IMG/VR virus record: IMGVR_UViG_3300012924_000007
Span: 1 to 64,000 of that record
Length of the DNA: 64,000 bases
Source of the DNA: a virus
Strand: one strand, 5' to 3'
Part shown: positions 7,247 to 15,146 of the stretch, in pieces
Position numbering within the stretch: the stretch's first letter is position 1
Layout of the letters: each line of letters starts with the position of its first letter
The notes under the pieces: model-generated
Told to the model about the DNA's origin: nothing
Seen by the model: the letters and a program-made list of their open reading frames with translations, nothing else
The model's database searches: none
Position numbers and translations under genes: made by a program

Positions 7247-7537
7247 ATGACATCAATCTTTAAAAATAGAGTCAAGTCTCAGAAAAATTATAAGGCTGGG
7301 AATTGGTATCATATCGATGATATAATGAATGAATTGCCTCAGACGGTTCTAAGGACCGCTTTTCGTAAGCCTGAAATAGGAGAAAAAATCCCTGGTGGTC
7401 TTTCATATAACTATCAGGATGCATGCGATACATCAGATTTTGAGATGTGTATTATATCATTCAGAATTAAAATAATTGTAGACTATAATGAACCTAAAAC
7501 CGTCCCGGCTACGGATACAGATAAAAATAAAGACTAG
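7247..7537 (+). CDS. hypothetical protein, 96 aa
   Basis: Soluble protein with a polar Thr/Asp/Lys-rich tail (ATDTDKNKD). A GNWYHIDDIMNELPQTVLR block suggests an alpha/beta fold. Unrecognised. It is followed by an intrinsic terminator. Confidence 0.6.
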   Translation: MTSIFKNRVKSQKNYKAGNWYHIDDIMNELPQTVLRTAFRKPEIGEKIPGGLSYNYQDACDTSDFEMCIISFRIKIIVDYNEPKTVPATDTDKNKD

Positions 7538-7571
7538 AAATAATTTTTCATAATAATAAGTATAAATACAG

Positions 7572-7601
7572 ACTCACTATATTAATAGTGGGTAATTTTT
7601 T
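7572..7601 (+). terminator. intrinsic terminator
   Basis: A 9-bp stem pairs ACTCACTAT (7572-7580) with ATAGTGGGT (7585-7593), including one G-T pair, with a 4-nt loop. A T run follows at 7596-7601. It closes the small-gene operon ending at 7537. Confidence 0.8.
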
Positions 7602-7621
7602 ACAAACAAAACTTATGAGAT

Positions 7622-7822
7622 ATGCTTAAGAATCACTCTTATTTTTCAAAAGCAAAAGGAGGAACCAGTATGTTTATTGATCTTTATTTTATGAACATAA
7701 GTATAACTTTTTGGAGTAAAAACATCACTAAAATGAAATGGAGTGCGAGTTGGTGCTTTAAGAATACTGTATATTATCTTAGCAGAATGAGAACAGGAAA
7801 ATTAAAATACAATAAATCTTAA
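7622..7822 (+). CDS. possible small basic protein, 66 aa (weak)
   Basis: The only sizeable open frame between 7538 and 7847. It is basic and aromatic. The typical local leader (AAACTT-ATG) precedes a different ATG at 7615 that reads only four codons before a stop, so the true start may be internal, for example near 7671. I cannot exclude that this interval is non-coding. Confidence 0.35.
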   Translation: MLKNHSYFSKAKGGTSMFIDLYFMNISITFWSKNITKMKWSASWCFKNTVYYLSRMRTGKLKYNKS

Positions 7823-7847
7823 GAAATAATCTTCAAAAACTAAGTTT

Positions 7848-8465
7848 ATGACAACACAGTTTAAGAAATGTAAAATAGTAATGCGTCAATCCTCTGTAGA
7901 AAAAGATAGTAAAATTTGGATTTCAAAAATACAGATGTATTATTTAGGTTCTAACGATAAGAAATATTTATCTGGTTTTAGTCCACAGCATTTATATTTT
8001 TTATCTGATGAAGAAATTAAAGCAGGGGATTGGGCTTTTAATTCTGATAAGCCTAAAAATTTCATTATTCATAAAGTAGATCATCCTTATCAATTTAATT
8101 GTGGACAAGATGGTTGTGATAAAATAATAGCGTCTACTGATCCCTCATTAAATTTACCAAGACCTTCAGATTCATTTATTAAAAAGTATTGTGAATTAGG
8201 TGGATTTGACAATGTAATGGTTGAATATGAACAAGTTTATGAAGATCAATTAGAAGGAGGTGTATTTGTTCCAAGATCAGCAGGATATAGATTAAAAGTA
8301 GCACCGGACAATACCATATCAATAAAAGGAGTGAAGAATATGTGGAATAGAGAAGATATTAAAAAATTAGTTATGAAATTTGGAATGGAAGATGCTTATT
8401 CACTACCAATTAATAGAGCTGAAAGAATAATTTATATTGAAAAATGGATCGAAACAAATATTTGA
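7848..8465 (+). CDS. hypothetical protein, 205 aa
   Basis: Soluble protein. An N-terminal half rich in Lys, Ser and Tyr is followed by a Cys-His-containing middle (PYQFNCGQDGCDKIIAS) and a C-terminal helix (EDIKKLVMKFGMEDAYSLP). No catalytic signature recognised. The stop lies 5 nt before a structured RNA (8470-8646). Confidence 0.65.
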   Translation: MTTQFKKCKIVMRQSSVEKDSKIWISKIQMYYLGSNDKKYLSGFSPQHLYFLSDEEIKAGDWAFNSDKPKNFIIHKVDHPYQFNCGQDGCDKIIASTDPSLNLPRPSDSFIKKYCELGGFDNVMVEYEQVYEDQLEGGVFVPRSAGYRLKVAPDNTISIKGVKNMWNREDIKKLVMKFGMEDAYSLPINRAERIIYIEKWIETNI

Positions 8466-8469
8466 ATGT

Positions 8470-8646
8470 ATTGGGCCGTATGAGAAGCGAAGGATAATTG
8501 ACAGGGTATTAATATTATAAGACTATGTAGGTCGTTAACGAGACTAGACGCTATATTAGTGGGGAAATTCGGGAAGTCTACCCTGTGTCGAGGTAAGTTT
8601 TAATATTCGATAGTCAAGTCTGATAGCTACCGGCCCAATTTTTTAA
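8470..8646 (+). ncRNA. structured RNA candidate with pseudoknot and terminal U-run
   Basis: No ORF fits here. The ends pair perfectly: ATTGGGCCG (8470-8478) with CGGCCCAAT (8631-8639), followed by a run of T at 8639-8644. Inside, ACAGGGTA (8501-8508) pairs with TACCCTGT (8579-8586), and GACTAT (8521-8526) can pair with ATAGTC (8610-8615). The last two are interleaved, so they would form a pseudoknot. A small hairpin CGCTA/TAGTG lies at about 8550-8562. The outer helix plus U-run resembles a terminator with a large folded domain in the loop. I compared it with group I intron and hammerhead layouts and neither fits. Confidence 0.55.
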
Positions 8647-8663
8647 TCCTTAAAGTAAATGAA

Positions 8664-9041
8664 ATGAAACCAATTCAAGTTAAAAGAAAAAATAAAAGCA
8701 TTGGAGGTAAAGTAAGAGTTTGGACAGGAGGAAAACCAAGATATGCTTTAGGTACGATTGTGAATGAAAAAGGTAAGTGTACTTTTAAGTGGAATTATAG
8801 TGAATATTCTAAATCTTATCAATCTACTTTTTTAGAAGTCGGATATATGATAGAGTTAGATAATTATAAAGATATGGAAGGCAATCATGTATTACCATTT
8901 AGGGAATTCAACATAACTTTTTTAGATAAGATAATTATTGAAAAACCTAGAAAATGTCCTGATCTGAAGGTGTTAGTGAATAATTTAGAGGTACATGAAA
9001 TGGAATTACTTAGCAATCTTTTAAAAGATAGAATACATTAA
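8664..9041 (+). CDS. hypothetical protein, 125 aa
   Basis: Lys-rich N-terminus (KPIQVKRKNKSIGGKVRVW) and beta-rich middle, followed by an acidic helix at the end. Unrecognised. It is the first gene after the structured RNA at 8470-8646. Confidence 0.6.
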   Translation: MKPIQVKRKNKSIGGKVRVWTGGKPRYALGTIVNEKGKCTFKWNYSEYSKSYQSTFLEVGYMIELDNYKDMEGNHVLPFREFNITFLDKIIIEKPRKCPDLKVLVNNLEVHEMELLSNLLKDRIH

Positions 9042-9158
9042 CTTAGGGGTTATTATAATGGATACTTCTGCTATGTCTATAGTGGAAATTTTTTATTTTC
9101 AAATAAAGTACTAATTTTAGGAAGACAGTTATTAATATACCCAAATCAACCTATTTGT

Positions 9159-9941
9159 ATGCCTTACGCCCCATCCCCCTTTCGTGTTACGAAATACGGG
9201 AAGTACATTTCTTATTTTTTAGAAGCCCTCAAACGTAACGATTTAGAAACTATCAAAGATTCAATGAATTATGTGTTATTTAAAAAGCTCCCCAAAACCG
9301 ATAGACTAGTTACTACTGAAATGGGATCTTTTATGCTTCGGAGAAGTACCACAGACTTCCAATTTGTCAATTTCAGCTATGAAAAAGAGGTTAAAAGTTA
9401 TTTAGGGAGCATTAGTAAAGACATTGGATTGTTCATTGACATTGGAGCCTGTATAGGGGAATACGCCATATGGATGGCAAATAAGCACATCCCTACAGTA
9501 GCTATTGAACCAGTTAACTATGAAGCGATCATTGAGAATCTAGGCTGGAATAATGCAATAAATGAGTATATCACCATATTTGCTTGTGCTGCTGGTAAAG
9601 AGAACAAAAAGGTAGCTTTTAATGTTCTGGAAGGTGTTACTAGCTCAAGTCATTTAAACCACGCCGAACTAGGGACAATTGAATGTAAGAAATTGGATGA
9701 ACTTGTCCCCTTTAAAAATATAAACCAGGATAAGCTAACAGTTATTAAATTGGATGTCGAAGGAATGGAAATTGATGCATTGTTGGGGGCTACAAACATC
9801 TTAACCTATGTAAAGAATCTCCATATTATTTATGAGTACTGTTCATGTGGAGATGAAAATATCAGGAGGATTTTAAACCGTTATGGAGACTTCAAATACA
9901 AGGATCTTGACGGTGTTAATACTTTAGCAATTAAAATGTAA
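9159..9941 (+). CDS. FkbM-family SAM-dependent methyltransferase
   Basis: A 260-residue class I methyltransferase of the FkbM type. The SAM-binding glycine-rich loop is LFIDIGACIGEYAIWMA (about residues 90-106), followed by the acidic strand VAIEPVNYEAIIENL. The family's catalytic-core block TVIKLDVEGMEIDALLGA lies at about 198-215. FkbM enzymes methylate hydroxyl groups of sugars or polyketides. In a phage a likely substrate is a glycan or a modified nucleoside, but that is an inference. It stands among small unknown genes, about 36 kb from the late glycosyltransferase cluster. The next gene starts 2 nt after its stop. Confidence 0.85.
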   Translation: MPYAPSPFRVTKYGKYISYFLEALKRNDLETIKDSMNYVLFKKLPKTDRLVTTEMGSFMLRRSTTDFQFVNFSYEKEVKSYLGSISKDIGLFIDIGACIGEYAIWMANKHIPTVAIEPVNYEAIIENLGWNNAINEYITIFACAAGKENKKVAFNVLEGVTSSSHLNHAELGTIECKKLDELVPFKNINQDKLTVIKLDVEGMEIDALLGATNILTYVKNLHIIYEYCSCGDENIRRILNRYGDFKYKDLDGVNTLAIKM

Positions 9942-9943
9942 AC

Positions 9944-10276
9944 ATGGAAAGAATCTTCAATCGAGAAAATAATATTCAAGTTAAACTTAGGGTTTGGTTT
10001 AAAAATATCCACCCAACTTATTCTTATCGCGGGATTGTTCCCGGTTATGACTTTGATATTGAAATCAGAGAAAAAGGTAAGAAGAAATGGACTGACCCCG
10101 TGGATACCGATTCTTGGGCATATAGACAAAAGTCTTTTCCAGAAGAACGCAAGCAATACGAAATAGAACAAAAGATGAAATTTGTCTCGCCTGAAGAATT
10201 ATATCAAGCATTTATTGATCTATGGGAATCTATAAAACCCCAAAAACAACTATTTACCGAAGTTTTGAAGGATTAA
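9944..10276 (+). CDS. hypothetical protein, 110 aa
   Basis: Basic, aromatic protein starting 2 nt after the FkbM methyltransferase, so probably co-translated with it. It contains IREKGKKKWTDPVDTDSWAY and a C-terminal EELYQAFIDLWESIK helix. Family not recognised. Confidence 0.6.
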   Translation: MERIFNRENNIQVKLRVWFKNIHPTYSYRGIVPGYDFDIEIREKGKKKWTDPVDTDSWAYRQKSFPEERKQYEIEQKMKFVSPEELYQAFIDLWESIKPQKQLFTEVLKD

Positions 10277-10351
10277 ACTAATATATTAATATTACTGAAA
10301 TATTAAGTTTTTGAAACTAATAGTAATAATGACAATCCAATGACAGTTACT

Positions 10352-10383
10352 TTTGTAATATTAGAATCAGAATTATACTTTTG
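10352..10383 (+). promoter_or_regulatory. Bacteroidetes-type promoter
   Basis: TTTG (10352-10355), 20 nt, TACTTTTG (10376-10383): the -33/-7 layout of primary-sigma promoters in Bacteroidetes. It precedes the gene at 10427. A second TACTTTTG box overlaps the -33 element at 10348-10355. Two AAACTAAT half-sites lie upstream at 10275-10282 and 10314-10321. Confidence 0.6.
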
Positions 10384-10426
10384 CTGTCAATAGAGAAACC
10401 CAATTGTCATATTAACTAATTTTAAA

Positions 10427-10804
10427 ATGAAAACAAAAAATAAAAAACCGTCTACTCCCACCAGAAAAGTCAGAAAAGACGCTTATTCTGAAGAGGATAA
10501 AAAGATTGCTTGTAGTGATCTACCCATTGTTGAAATTGCGAGAAAATTAAATCGTTACAAAGCAGATAGAACGCCTAATGAAAATGTGATATTACAGTTA
10601 CGAACCAAATTGAAAAGTGAAGGGTATGATGTTAAGAAAACTAGATCTTGGTCCCGTAAGAATACAGAACAAGAGCAAATAGCATTACCTGAAACTAAGA
10701 CAAGTAAAGAATTTCGTTTTTTAGTAAATGGAGTTGAAGTAAAAGTTTTACCTGGAGTAAAGTTAATTGAAGTCGGGGCAAATGGGGTAAAAGTGGAGAT
10801 ATAA
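10427..10804 (+). CDS. putative helix-turn-helix DNA-binding protein
   Basis: A 125-aa basic protein with a Lys/Arg-rich tail at the N-terminus. A possible helix-turn-helix follows at about residues 22-45 (EEDKKIACSDLPIVEIARKL), resembling the spacing of small phage regulators. The C-terminal 40 residues are a beta-rich domain (RFLVNGVEVKVLPGVKLIEV). It is a single-gene unit between a promoter (10352) and a terminator (10827). The DNA-binding role is an inference. Confidence 0.5.
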   Translation: MKTKNKKPSTPTRKVRKDAYSEEDKKIACSDLPIVEIARKLNRYKADRTPNENVILQLRTKLKSEGYDVKKTRSWSRKNTEQEQIALPETKTSKEFRFLVNGVEVKVLPGVKLIEVGANGVKVEI

Positions 10805-10826
10805 ATTTACCAATTATGGTACTTAC

Positions 10827-10858
10827 ATCCCAGTAGATTAAATTCTGCTGGGATTTTT
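10827..10858 (+). terminator. strong intrinsic terminator
   Basis: ATCCCAG (10827-10833) pairs with CTGGGAT (10848-10854), and the stem extends inward by a T-G pair and AGA/TCT. A T-rich tail follows. It lies 23 nt after the gene ending at 10804. Confidence 0.85.
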
Positions 10859-10877
10859 CATTTTAAACAAGTGAGTT

Positions 10878-11147
10878 ATGAATAGTCTAAAGTACTTGGA
10901 TGAATTAAGGAAATACCCAGCTATAGAAAAATACCACTATTGTAGGCTCAATAAGAAGCTCTATATACAATTGAAGACTGGGTTCCCAACTGAGGATTTG
11001 GTTGAATTTGCCAGCCTTATTGTCCAATTCGCACTATCGTTTTGTGGTATAGGGAATGTCGACATTAAATGTAAAGATTGGACATGGGGTAGAAGTATAG
11101 ACATGGAAGCAATAAGACAATTCGAAACAACAGTAAATTATAATTAA
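10878..11147 (+). CDS. hypothetical protein, 89 aa
   Basis: Soluble alpha/beta protein with a hydrophobic core helix (LVEFASLIVQFALSFCG) that is too polar at its edges to be a confident membrane span. It overlaps the next start by 1 nt. Function unknown. Confidence 0.6.
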   Translation: MNSLKYLDELRKYPAIEKYHYCRLNKKLYIQLKTGFPTEDLVEFASLIVQFALSFCGIGNVDIKCKDWTWGRSIDMEAIRQFETTVNYN

Positions 11148-11482
11148 TGAAACCAGATATATCATATTTAATCGGTAAAACTGCTATAGTCAAGTACAAT
11201 ACTTGTGACCATCAATTTAAAATAGGGACGGAAGTTACATTGCATGATAACCTTGGGTGGTGGGGAGAGTACGATTGTGAGGTAATTGGGGTAAGTATAG
11301 CAAATCCTGATAATTGGTGGTATTTAAGATTAGCGGATGTGGAAGTAGTAGAACCAGGGATTATTTATACTGAGGAGGAAGTTAAGGAATTATTTAACAA
11401 ATTGTTACTTGAAGTAGTCGATGGAAATATAATTATAATTCGAGATATTGACAATTGGTTTGAAAAAAATAAAAAGAAATGA
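11147..11482 (+). CDS. hypothetical SH3-like beta protein, 111 aa
   Basis: The first 70 residues alternate short strands with Gly/Trp turns (IGTEVTLHDNLGWWGEYDC), as in SH3-like barrels. An acidic helical C-terminus follows (EEEVKELFNKLLLEVVDG). Its stop overlaps the start of the small lipoprotein gene by 4 nt. Role unknown. Confidence 0.6.
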   Translation: MKPDISYLIGKTAIVKYNTCDHQFKIGTEVTLHDNLGWWGEYDCEVIGVSIANPDNWWYLRLADVEVVEPGIIYTEEEVKELFNKLLLEVVDGNIIIIRDIDNWFEKNKKK

Positions 11483-11628
11483 AAACATTATTATTTGTAG
11501 CAATAGTGCTATTTACCGCTTGTAAAGCAACACAAAAAGTTACTAGCTCCGAAAAGAAACCAGCTAGAGTACAAGTGAGACAATTAGATGGCACATATCA
11601 AGGATATTATATTAGAATAATAGAATAA
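11479..11628 (+). CDS. small lipoprotein, 49 aa
   Basis: ATG 11479 overlaps the preceding stop (ATGA). The N-terminus MKTLLFVAIVLFTACKATQK is a lipoprotein signal with a lipobox (FTAC) placing the lipidated Cys at residue 15. The mature part of about 35 residues is basic. A phage lipoprotein expressed early could act in superinfection exclusion, but nothing in the sequence proves that. Confidence 0.7.
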   Translation: MKTLLFVAIVLFTACKATQKVTSSEKKPARVQVRQLDGTYQGYYIRIIE

Positions 11629-11638
11629 AACTTAACAT

Positions 11639-11905
11639 ATGACAGCAGCAGAAGCAAGAGAATTATCAAAGGAAAGGTATAAGGAAAGGTATGAAGACTT
11701 AGAGCTAGACGCTATAATGTATGCGGAAACTATGGAAGTGATTTTAAAGCAGATTCAGAAAGATGAAACTAATAATGCGCTTTATTGGGGACATTTAAAT
11801 AATAGATTAATACATCGATTAGAATCAGACGGGTACAAAGTAATTTACTCGTCATTGGGAAATGATAGTTGGTATGAAATAAGCTGGAAAGATGAATCGA
11901 TATGA
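11639..11905 (+). CDS. hypothetical protein, 88 aa
   Basis: Predicted mostly alpha-helical acidic/basic protein (AEARELSKERYKERYEDLEL), with a beta end (YKVIYSSLGNDSWYEISWK). It overlaps the next gene by 4 nt. Unrecognised. Confidence 0.6.
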   Translation: MTAAEARELSKERYKERYEDLELDAIMYAETMEVILKQIQKDETNNALYWGHLNNRLIHRLESDGYKVIYSSLGNDSWYEISWKDESI

Positions 11906-12090
11906 AAAAGTATTATTTTAAGACCAGTGAAAATGTCTATTACGGAGTAGTGTATTGTTTAGATGTCCCCATTGTACTAAATACCAGAGAACCCAGGGAA
12001 GCAATTATCCACTATGAAAATGAAATTGATAAAGTAGTATCATTACTTCTCGGTCAAAATATCTTCGCAGATCCTACTGAAATAGAATAA
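11902..12090 (+). CDS. hypothetical protein, 62 aa
   Basis: Small protein beginning with an aromatic strand (KKYYFKTSENVYYGVVY). It starts by ATGA overlap with the previous gene. No motif. A promoter-like sequence starts 2 nt after its stop. Confidence 0.6.
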   Translation: MKKYYFKTSENVYYGVVYCLDVPIVLNTREPREAIIHYENEIDKVVSLLLGQNIFADPTEIE

Positions 12091-12091
12091 T

Positions 12092-12122
12092 TTTATAAAA
12101 CTAATAAAATTTATTACCTTTA
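12092..12122 (+). promoter_or_regulatory. promoter with AAACTAAT half-site
   Basis: TTTA (12092-12095), 19 nt, TACCTTTA (12115-12122), with AAACTAAT at 12098-12105 in the spacer, as at the promoters at 27428, 32283 and 38709. The -7 box overlaps the ATG of the ORF at 12122, so this promoter would serve the gene at 12243 rather than that ORF. Confidence 0.5.
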
Positions 12123-12268
12123 TGACCAAATTACAACAACAGGGATACCTGATTCGTTGGTGTGTAGTTTGTATTTTAATTTATCTAATTTATATGATAT
12201 TCAACAATAGACAAGGTATGAGTTACTCGAACAAAAGGACAAATGATCAAAGTATTAGTAGAGGTTGA
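12122..12268 (+). CDS. small single-span membrane protein, 48 aa
   Basis: ATG 12122 to TGA 12266-12268. A central hydrophobic segment (WCVVCILIYLIYMIF, about residues 13-27) is flanked by polar ends, indicating one membrane span. It overlaps the gene at 12243 by 26 nt. Its ATG lies inside the -7 box of a predicted promoter, so it could be made only from transcripts starting further upstream. Function unknown. Confidence 0.45.
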   Translation: MTKLQQQGYLIRWCVVCILIYLIYMIFNNRQGMSYSNKRTNDQSISRG

Positions 12269-12440
12269 AGACGGGAGGGTAATAGGTGTATACTCCAATA
12301 AAGATATTCAATTTGTAATAGTAGATAAAACCGCATCTGAGATATTCCATTCTGATTATAACTACTCCAAATTATCAGATGTATTCAATGACGAATCAAA
12401 TCAAGCAATTAAAGAAGAACTTATTAAACTAAATTTCTAA
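12243..12440 (+). CDS. hypothetical protein, 65 aa
   Basis: Small alpha/beta protein (MIKVLVEVEDGRVIGVYSN...) with an acidic end. Its stop overlaps the next start by 1 nt (TAATG). Unrecognised. Confidence 0.6.
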   Translation: MIKVLVEVEDGRVIGVYSNKDIQFVIVDKTASEIFHSDYNYSKLSDVFNDESNQAIKEELIKLNF

Positions 12441-13399
12441 TGGAAAAATATAAAGTAGGAGATAGAGTTGTTGTAATCGATGCAGGTATGAATTACACTA
12501 TGTATCGTGATAAATATAGAGAAATGGGATTTAAATTTCCAGAACATGATCATTATAACGGTAAAGACGGGTTTAAGGGAACCATATTTTCAGTAGGCTG
12601 GCACGAGAGTGATCATGTTCATATCTATGGGGTAAATTTAGATATTTCTGGCTTACAAATGTTAATCGGAGAAACTGGTATATCAAAATTGGAAGCCAAT
12701 AAGCAATATACCGACTATATTGTAATCTCTGAGAATTATGATCAGGCAGTCGAAATAACCAATCATCAAAAAGAGATTTGTGTTGAGAATTCTAATCCTC
12801 TCAGCGGGAAGATATATTATAGAATTAATCCCAATGATCCTTATGATGATAAATCGGGATACGTCACACACGCCAGTTGGTACGAAATGAGATACCCAGA
12901 CCTACCAATTCTCACCTATACTCAATGGAAAGAAATGATAACAGATAAACCACTAAACATGAATAAGAAAATAATAGGGTATGACGTTGTAAAAGAATTT
13001 CCAAACAATCATGGAATTCACAGAGGTCATTATTTTCCAATAAGTGATGATTACTGTAAAGAATATGCTAGTTATTTAAATACTGAATACTTTGTTCCAA
13101 TTTATGAACAAGAGAAAGAGTTTGTGGACGTTGAGATTGGTAATCCCGTTAAAACAATTAGAATTAAACGAGAGGGATTTTATAATATACTTGGAGGGGA
13201 TGTCCATGGTCAGATAACTCTTTTAAAAGAATTTGTAAAGAATCATACGAATAAACTTACTTATTTCCCCTACAAATGGTCAATTAACACCTTATGGATT
13301 GGATGTGAAGAGCAGGGAACACTAGTAACTATTGAAGACATGCAAAAAGTAATTGATACTTATGAAAAAGAATTCGGTAATAAATTTCTTATTATCTGA
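12440..13399 (+). CDS. hypothetical protein, 319 aa
   Basis: The largest unknown of the first 15 kb. It begins EKYKVGDRVVVIDAG, an SH3/KOW-like barrel start, and has an acidic, Tyr/His-rich middle. No P-loop, no nuclease or methylase motif and no membrane span is visible. Probably several small beta domains; function unknown. Confidence 0.65.
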   Translation: MEKYKVGDRVVVIDAGMNYTMYRDKYREMGFKFPEHDHYNGKDGFKGTIFSVGWHESDHVHIYGVNLDISGLQMLIGETGISKLEANKQYTDYIVISENYDQAVEITNHQKEICVENSNPLSGKIYYRINPNDPYDDKSGYVTHASWYEMRYPDLPILTYTQWKEMITDKPLNMNKKIIGYDVVKEFPNNHGIHRGHYFPISDDYCKEYASYLNTEYFVPIYEQEKEFVDVEIGNPVKTIRIKREGFYNILGGDVHGQITLLKEFVKNHTNKLTYFPYKWSINTLWIGCEEQGTLVTIEDMQKVIDTYEKEFGNKFLII

Positions 13400-13414
13400 T
13401 TTAATATTTGCAAT

Positions 13415-13570
13415 ATGAAAAAGAAAGATCCCAACCTATTTGATGTAGATGAGTTTTTCAGTTACTACACCAACAAGAACTACTTCATCCCTCCTAAATC
13501 CCACACAGCAGCAATAAAGACTCTTAAAATGTCTCCAAAACAAATGAGTAGAACTAAAGGTTTCAGCTAA
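13415..13570 (+). CDS. hypothetical small protein, 51 aa
   Basis: ATG 13415 to TAA 13568-13570. Basic and Tyr/Phe-rich (KKKDPNLFDVDEFFSYYTNK). It overlaps the next start by one base (TAATGG). First of three tiny genes filling 13400-13782. Confidence 0.5.
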   Translation: MKKKDPNLFDVDEFFSYYTNKNYFIPPKSHTAAIKTLKMSPKQMSRTKGFS

Positions 13571-13674
13571 TGGAAGAAAGTGCATTTCACATAGGGACCG
13601 GGGGAGGATTATTATACCTAATGGTCATTACAATTTTTATAGTTGTTTTTATTAAGAAAAAGACATTCAAATGA
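13570..13674 (+). CDS. tiny single-span membrane protein, 34 aa
   Basis: ATG 13570 to TGA 13672-13674. Structure: polar N-terminus, Gly-rich turn, one hydrophobic span (LLYLMVITIFIVVFI), then KKKTFK. The positive end points to an N-out, C-in orientation. It overlaps the next ATG by 4 nt. Confidence 0.5.
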   Translation: MEESAFHIGTGGGLLYLMVITIFIVVFIKKKTFK

Positions 13675-13775
13675 AACTAATACTAAAGTGGGGATTCATA
13701 TCATTATTCATTTGTACGGGGGTTTATGTTATTACATCTATTATTTTTCACATAATTAATTACTTTTTAAAATAA
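13671..13775 (+). CDS. tiny membrane protein, 34 aa
   Basis: ATG 13671 to TAA 13773-13775. Almost entirely one hydrophobic segment (WGFISLFICTGVYVITSIIF). It is coupled by ATGA overlap to the preceding tiny membrane protein, so the two may act together in the envelope. Function unknown. Confidence 0.5.
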   Translation: MKLILKWGFISLFICTGVYVITSIIFHIINYFLK

Positions 13776-13782
13776 TTATAAA

Positions 13783-14205
13783 ATGAACAAACCAACATTT
13801 AAAGAACAATCAGAGAAAATTATTCAAGCATATTTGAAGTGTGAAATTAATGCGGGTGACGCTTGTGCTTGTTTTGTGGGGAATCTTCTAAATAACAAGG
13901 GCGAATGGATTGATGGAAGACATTCCTTTGAATATGGAAAGGTCGATCCGAATAAAAACATGAGATCCCGCGCTATAGAATGTATAAACCAAGAATCCAA
14001 TAGTCTTTATACACTACAGGAAATATTAGAATTAGAGGAGAAGTTTATGACGGAACGTTATACCCGTACCGGGAATGATATGAATCGTGAAGATGCATTA
14101 TTCAATGCTATGACATCCACATTAGAAATGCTTAAACAAATCCATATATCAAAAGGAGAAGTAATAGAGGATGAAATTACATTACAAAAAAGAGAATTAG
14201 TATGA
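13783..14205 (+). CDS. hypothetical protein, 140 aa
   Basis: Soluble protein with Cys-rich NAGDACACFVGNLLNNKGEW near the N-terminus and a long helical acidic C-terminus. It overlaps the next gene by 4 nt. Unrecognised. Confidence 0.6.
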   Translation: MNKPTFKEQSEKIIQAYLKCEINAGDACACFVGNLLNNKGEWIDGRHSFEYGKVDPNKNMRSRAIECINQESNSLYTLQEILELEEKFMTERYTRTGNDMNREDALFNAMTSTLEMLKQIHISKGEVIEDEITLQKRELV

Positions 14206-14495
14206 AAGAATTCAGGATAGAATTACTCCCTGAAGATTTTATTAATACTGCTTACGGGAGTAATGAGGATTGTGCGTTATCCAGGGCTATGAGGAGGCAT
14301 TTTGATGAAGAATTTTGCACTTGTGGTTCAATTAAAGCAGATATTTGGAAAGCGCGCGAATACAGCGGATTACGAAAAAGGACGTTTAAAATTAAAGGAT
14401 ATTTTTCATGGGGAGACTATGAAAGAATAGAGAATAGTTTCCTCTCTGGAGAAGTAGATGTAAAACATTTTGTAACATTAATTGAATATATATGA
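14202..14495 (+). CDS. hypothetical protein, 97 aa
   Basis: Alpha/beta protein with CALSRAMRRHFDEEFCTCGS (three Cys) and a basic stretch. ATGA overlaps at both ends place it in a tightly coupled four-gene run (13783-15146). Function unknown. Confidence 0.6.
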   Translation: MKEFRIELLPEDFINTAYGSNEDCALSRAMRRHFDEEFCTCGSIKADIWKAREYSGLRKRTFKIKGYFSWGDYERIENSFLSGEVDVKHFVTLIEYI

Positions 14496-14869
14496 GTATT
14501 AAAATGAAAATTAAAGTAACTAAAGAGATATTGAAGAAATCAATGTGGTGTGGTACTAGCGCTGGGCGTGGACAGATAATAACAAATTGTGCTGTGGCTC
14601 TGGCTGTAAGAGATATTTTCCCAAGAGCCACAGTTGGGTATTCCTCAATTTCTACAGGTTTCAATAAGATAATAACAATGCCTCCCGAAGTAAAACTTTT
14701 TATCGAGTATTTCGATACCTTGAAATATGCACCTGAAGAAAGGTTAAAGATGTCAGAACTAGAATTTGAAATAGAAATTCCCGATGAAATAATCTCCAAA
14801 ATTGGTAATGGTAATATAGAAGAAGTAAAGACAATCATTCGCAATAGTGAAACTTTAGAATTGGTTTGA
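14492..14869 (+). CDS. hypothetical protein, 125 aa
   Basis: Contains NCAVALAVRDIFPRATVGYS and an acidic C-terminal half (FEIEIPDEIISKIGN). An internal Met at codon 4 is an alternative start. No known motif seen. Confidence 0.6.
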   Translation: MSIKMKIKVTKEILKKSMWCGTSAGRGQIITNCAVALAVRDIFPRATVGYSSISTGFNKIITMPPEVKLFIEYFDTLKYAPEERLKMSELEFEIEIPDEIISKIGNGNIEEVKTIIRNSETLELV

Positions 14870-14870
14870 T

Positions 14871-15146
14871 ATGAGTAGAACAGTAAGCGTCAATGTTGAC
14901 GTAGACGTTGACATGAGAGATATCGATACCTATAATTTAGTAGAGGAGCTATCTAAGAGATATTATAGATTATCTACTGAACAGAGAAGGGAGGTTGAAC
15001 CATATCTTTCAAATGGATATGTACCAGAAAACTTAGACCACAAAATGAAATTTGACTTATTCTTGAAACACATTGATGATTGGTTCTATACAGAGTTTGA
15101 AGAGAGGTTAACTAAATCATATAAGTGTTTTGAGGAAGATTTTTAA
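14871..15146 (+). CDS. hypothetical acidic protein, 91 aa
   Basis: Begins with an alternating Val/Asp strand (RTVSVNVDVDVDMRDIDTYN) and continues as an acidic helical protein. Unrecognised. Confidence 0.6.
   Translation: MSRTVSVNVDVDVDMRDIDTYNLVEELSKRYYRLSTEQRREVEPYLSNGYVPENLDHKMKFDLFLKHIDDWFYTEFEERLTKSYKCFEEDF

Noticed and set aside
8470-8646. Group I intron hypothesis (R-like GAGACTAGACGC and S-like GATAGTC present)
   Set aside because: The P-like segment lies after the R-like one and there is no room for P4-P6 between the candidate P3 and P7 strands. Flanking sequence is not a split gene.
14392-14844. 150-aa minus-strand ORF within the early arm
   Set aside because: Antisense to two well-supported, ATGA-coupled plus-strand genes; hydrophobic low-complexity translation typical of a shadow.
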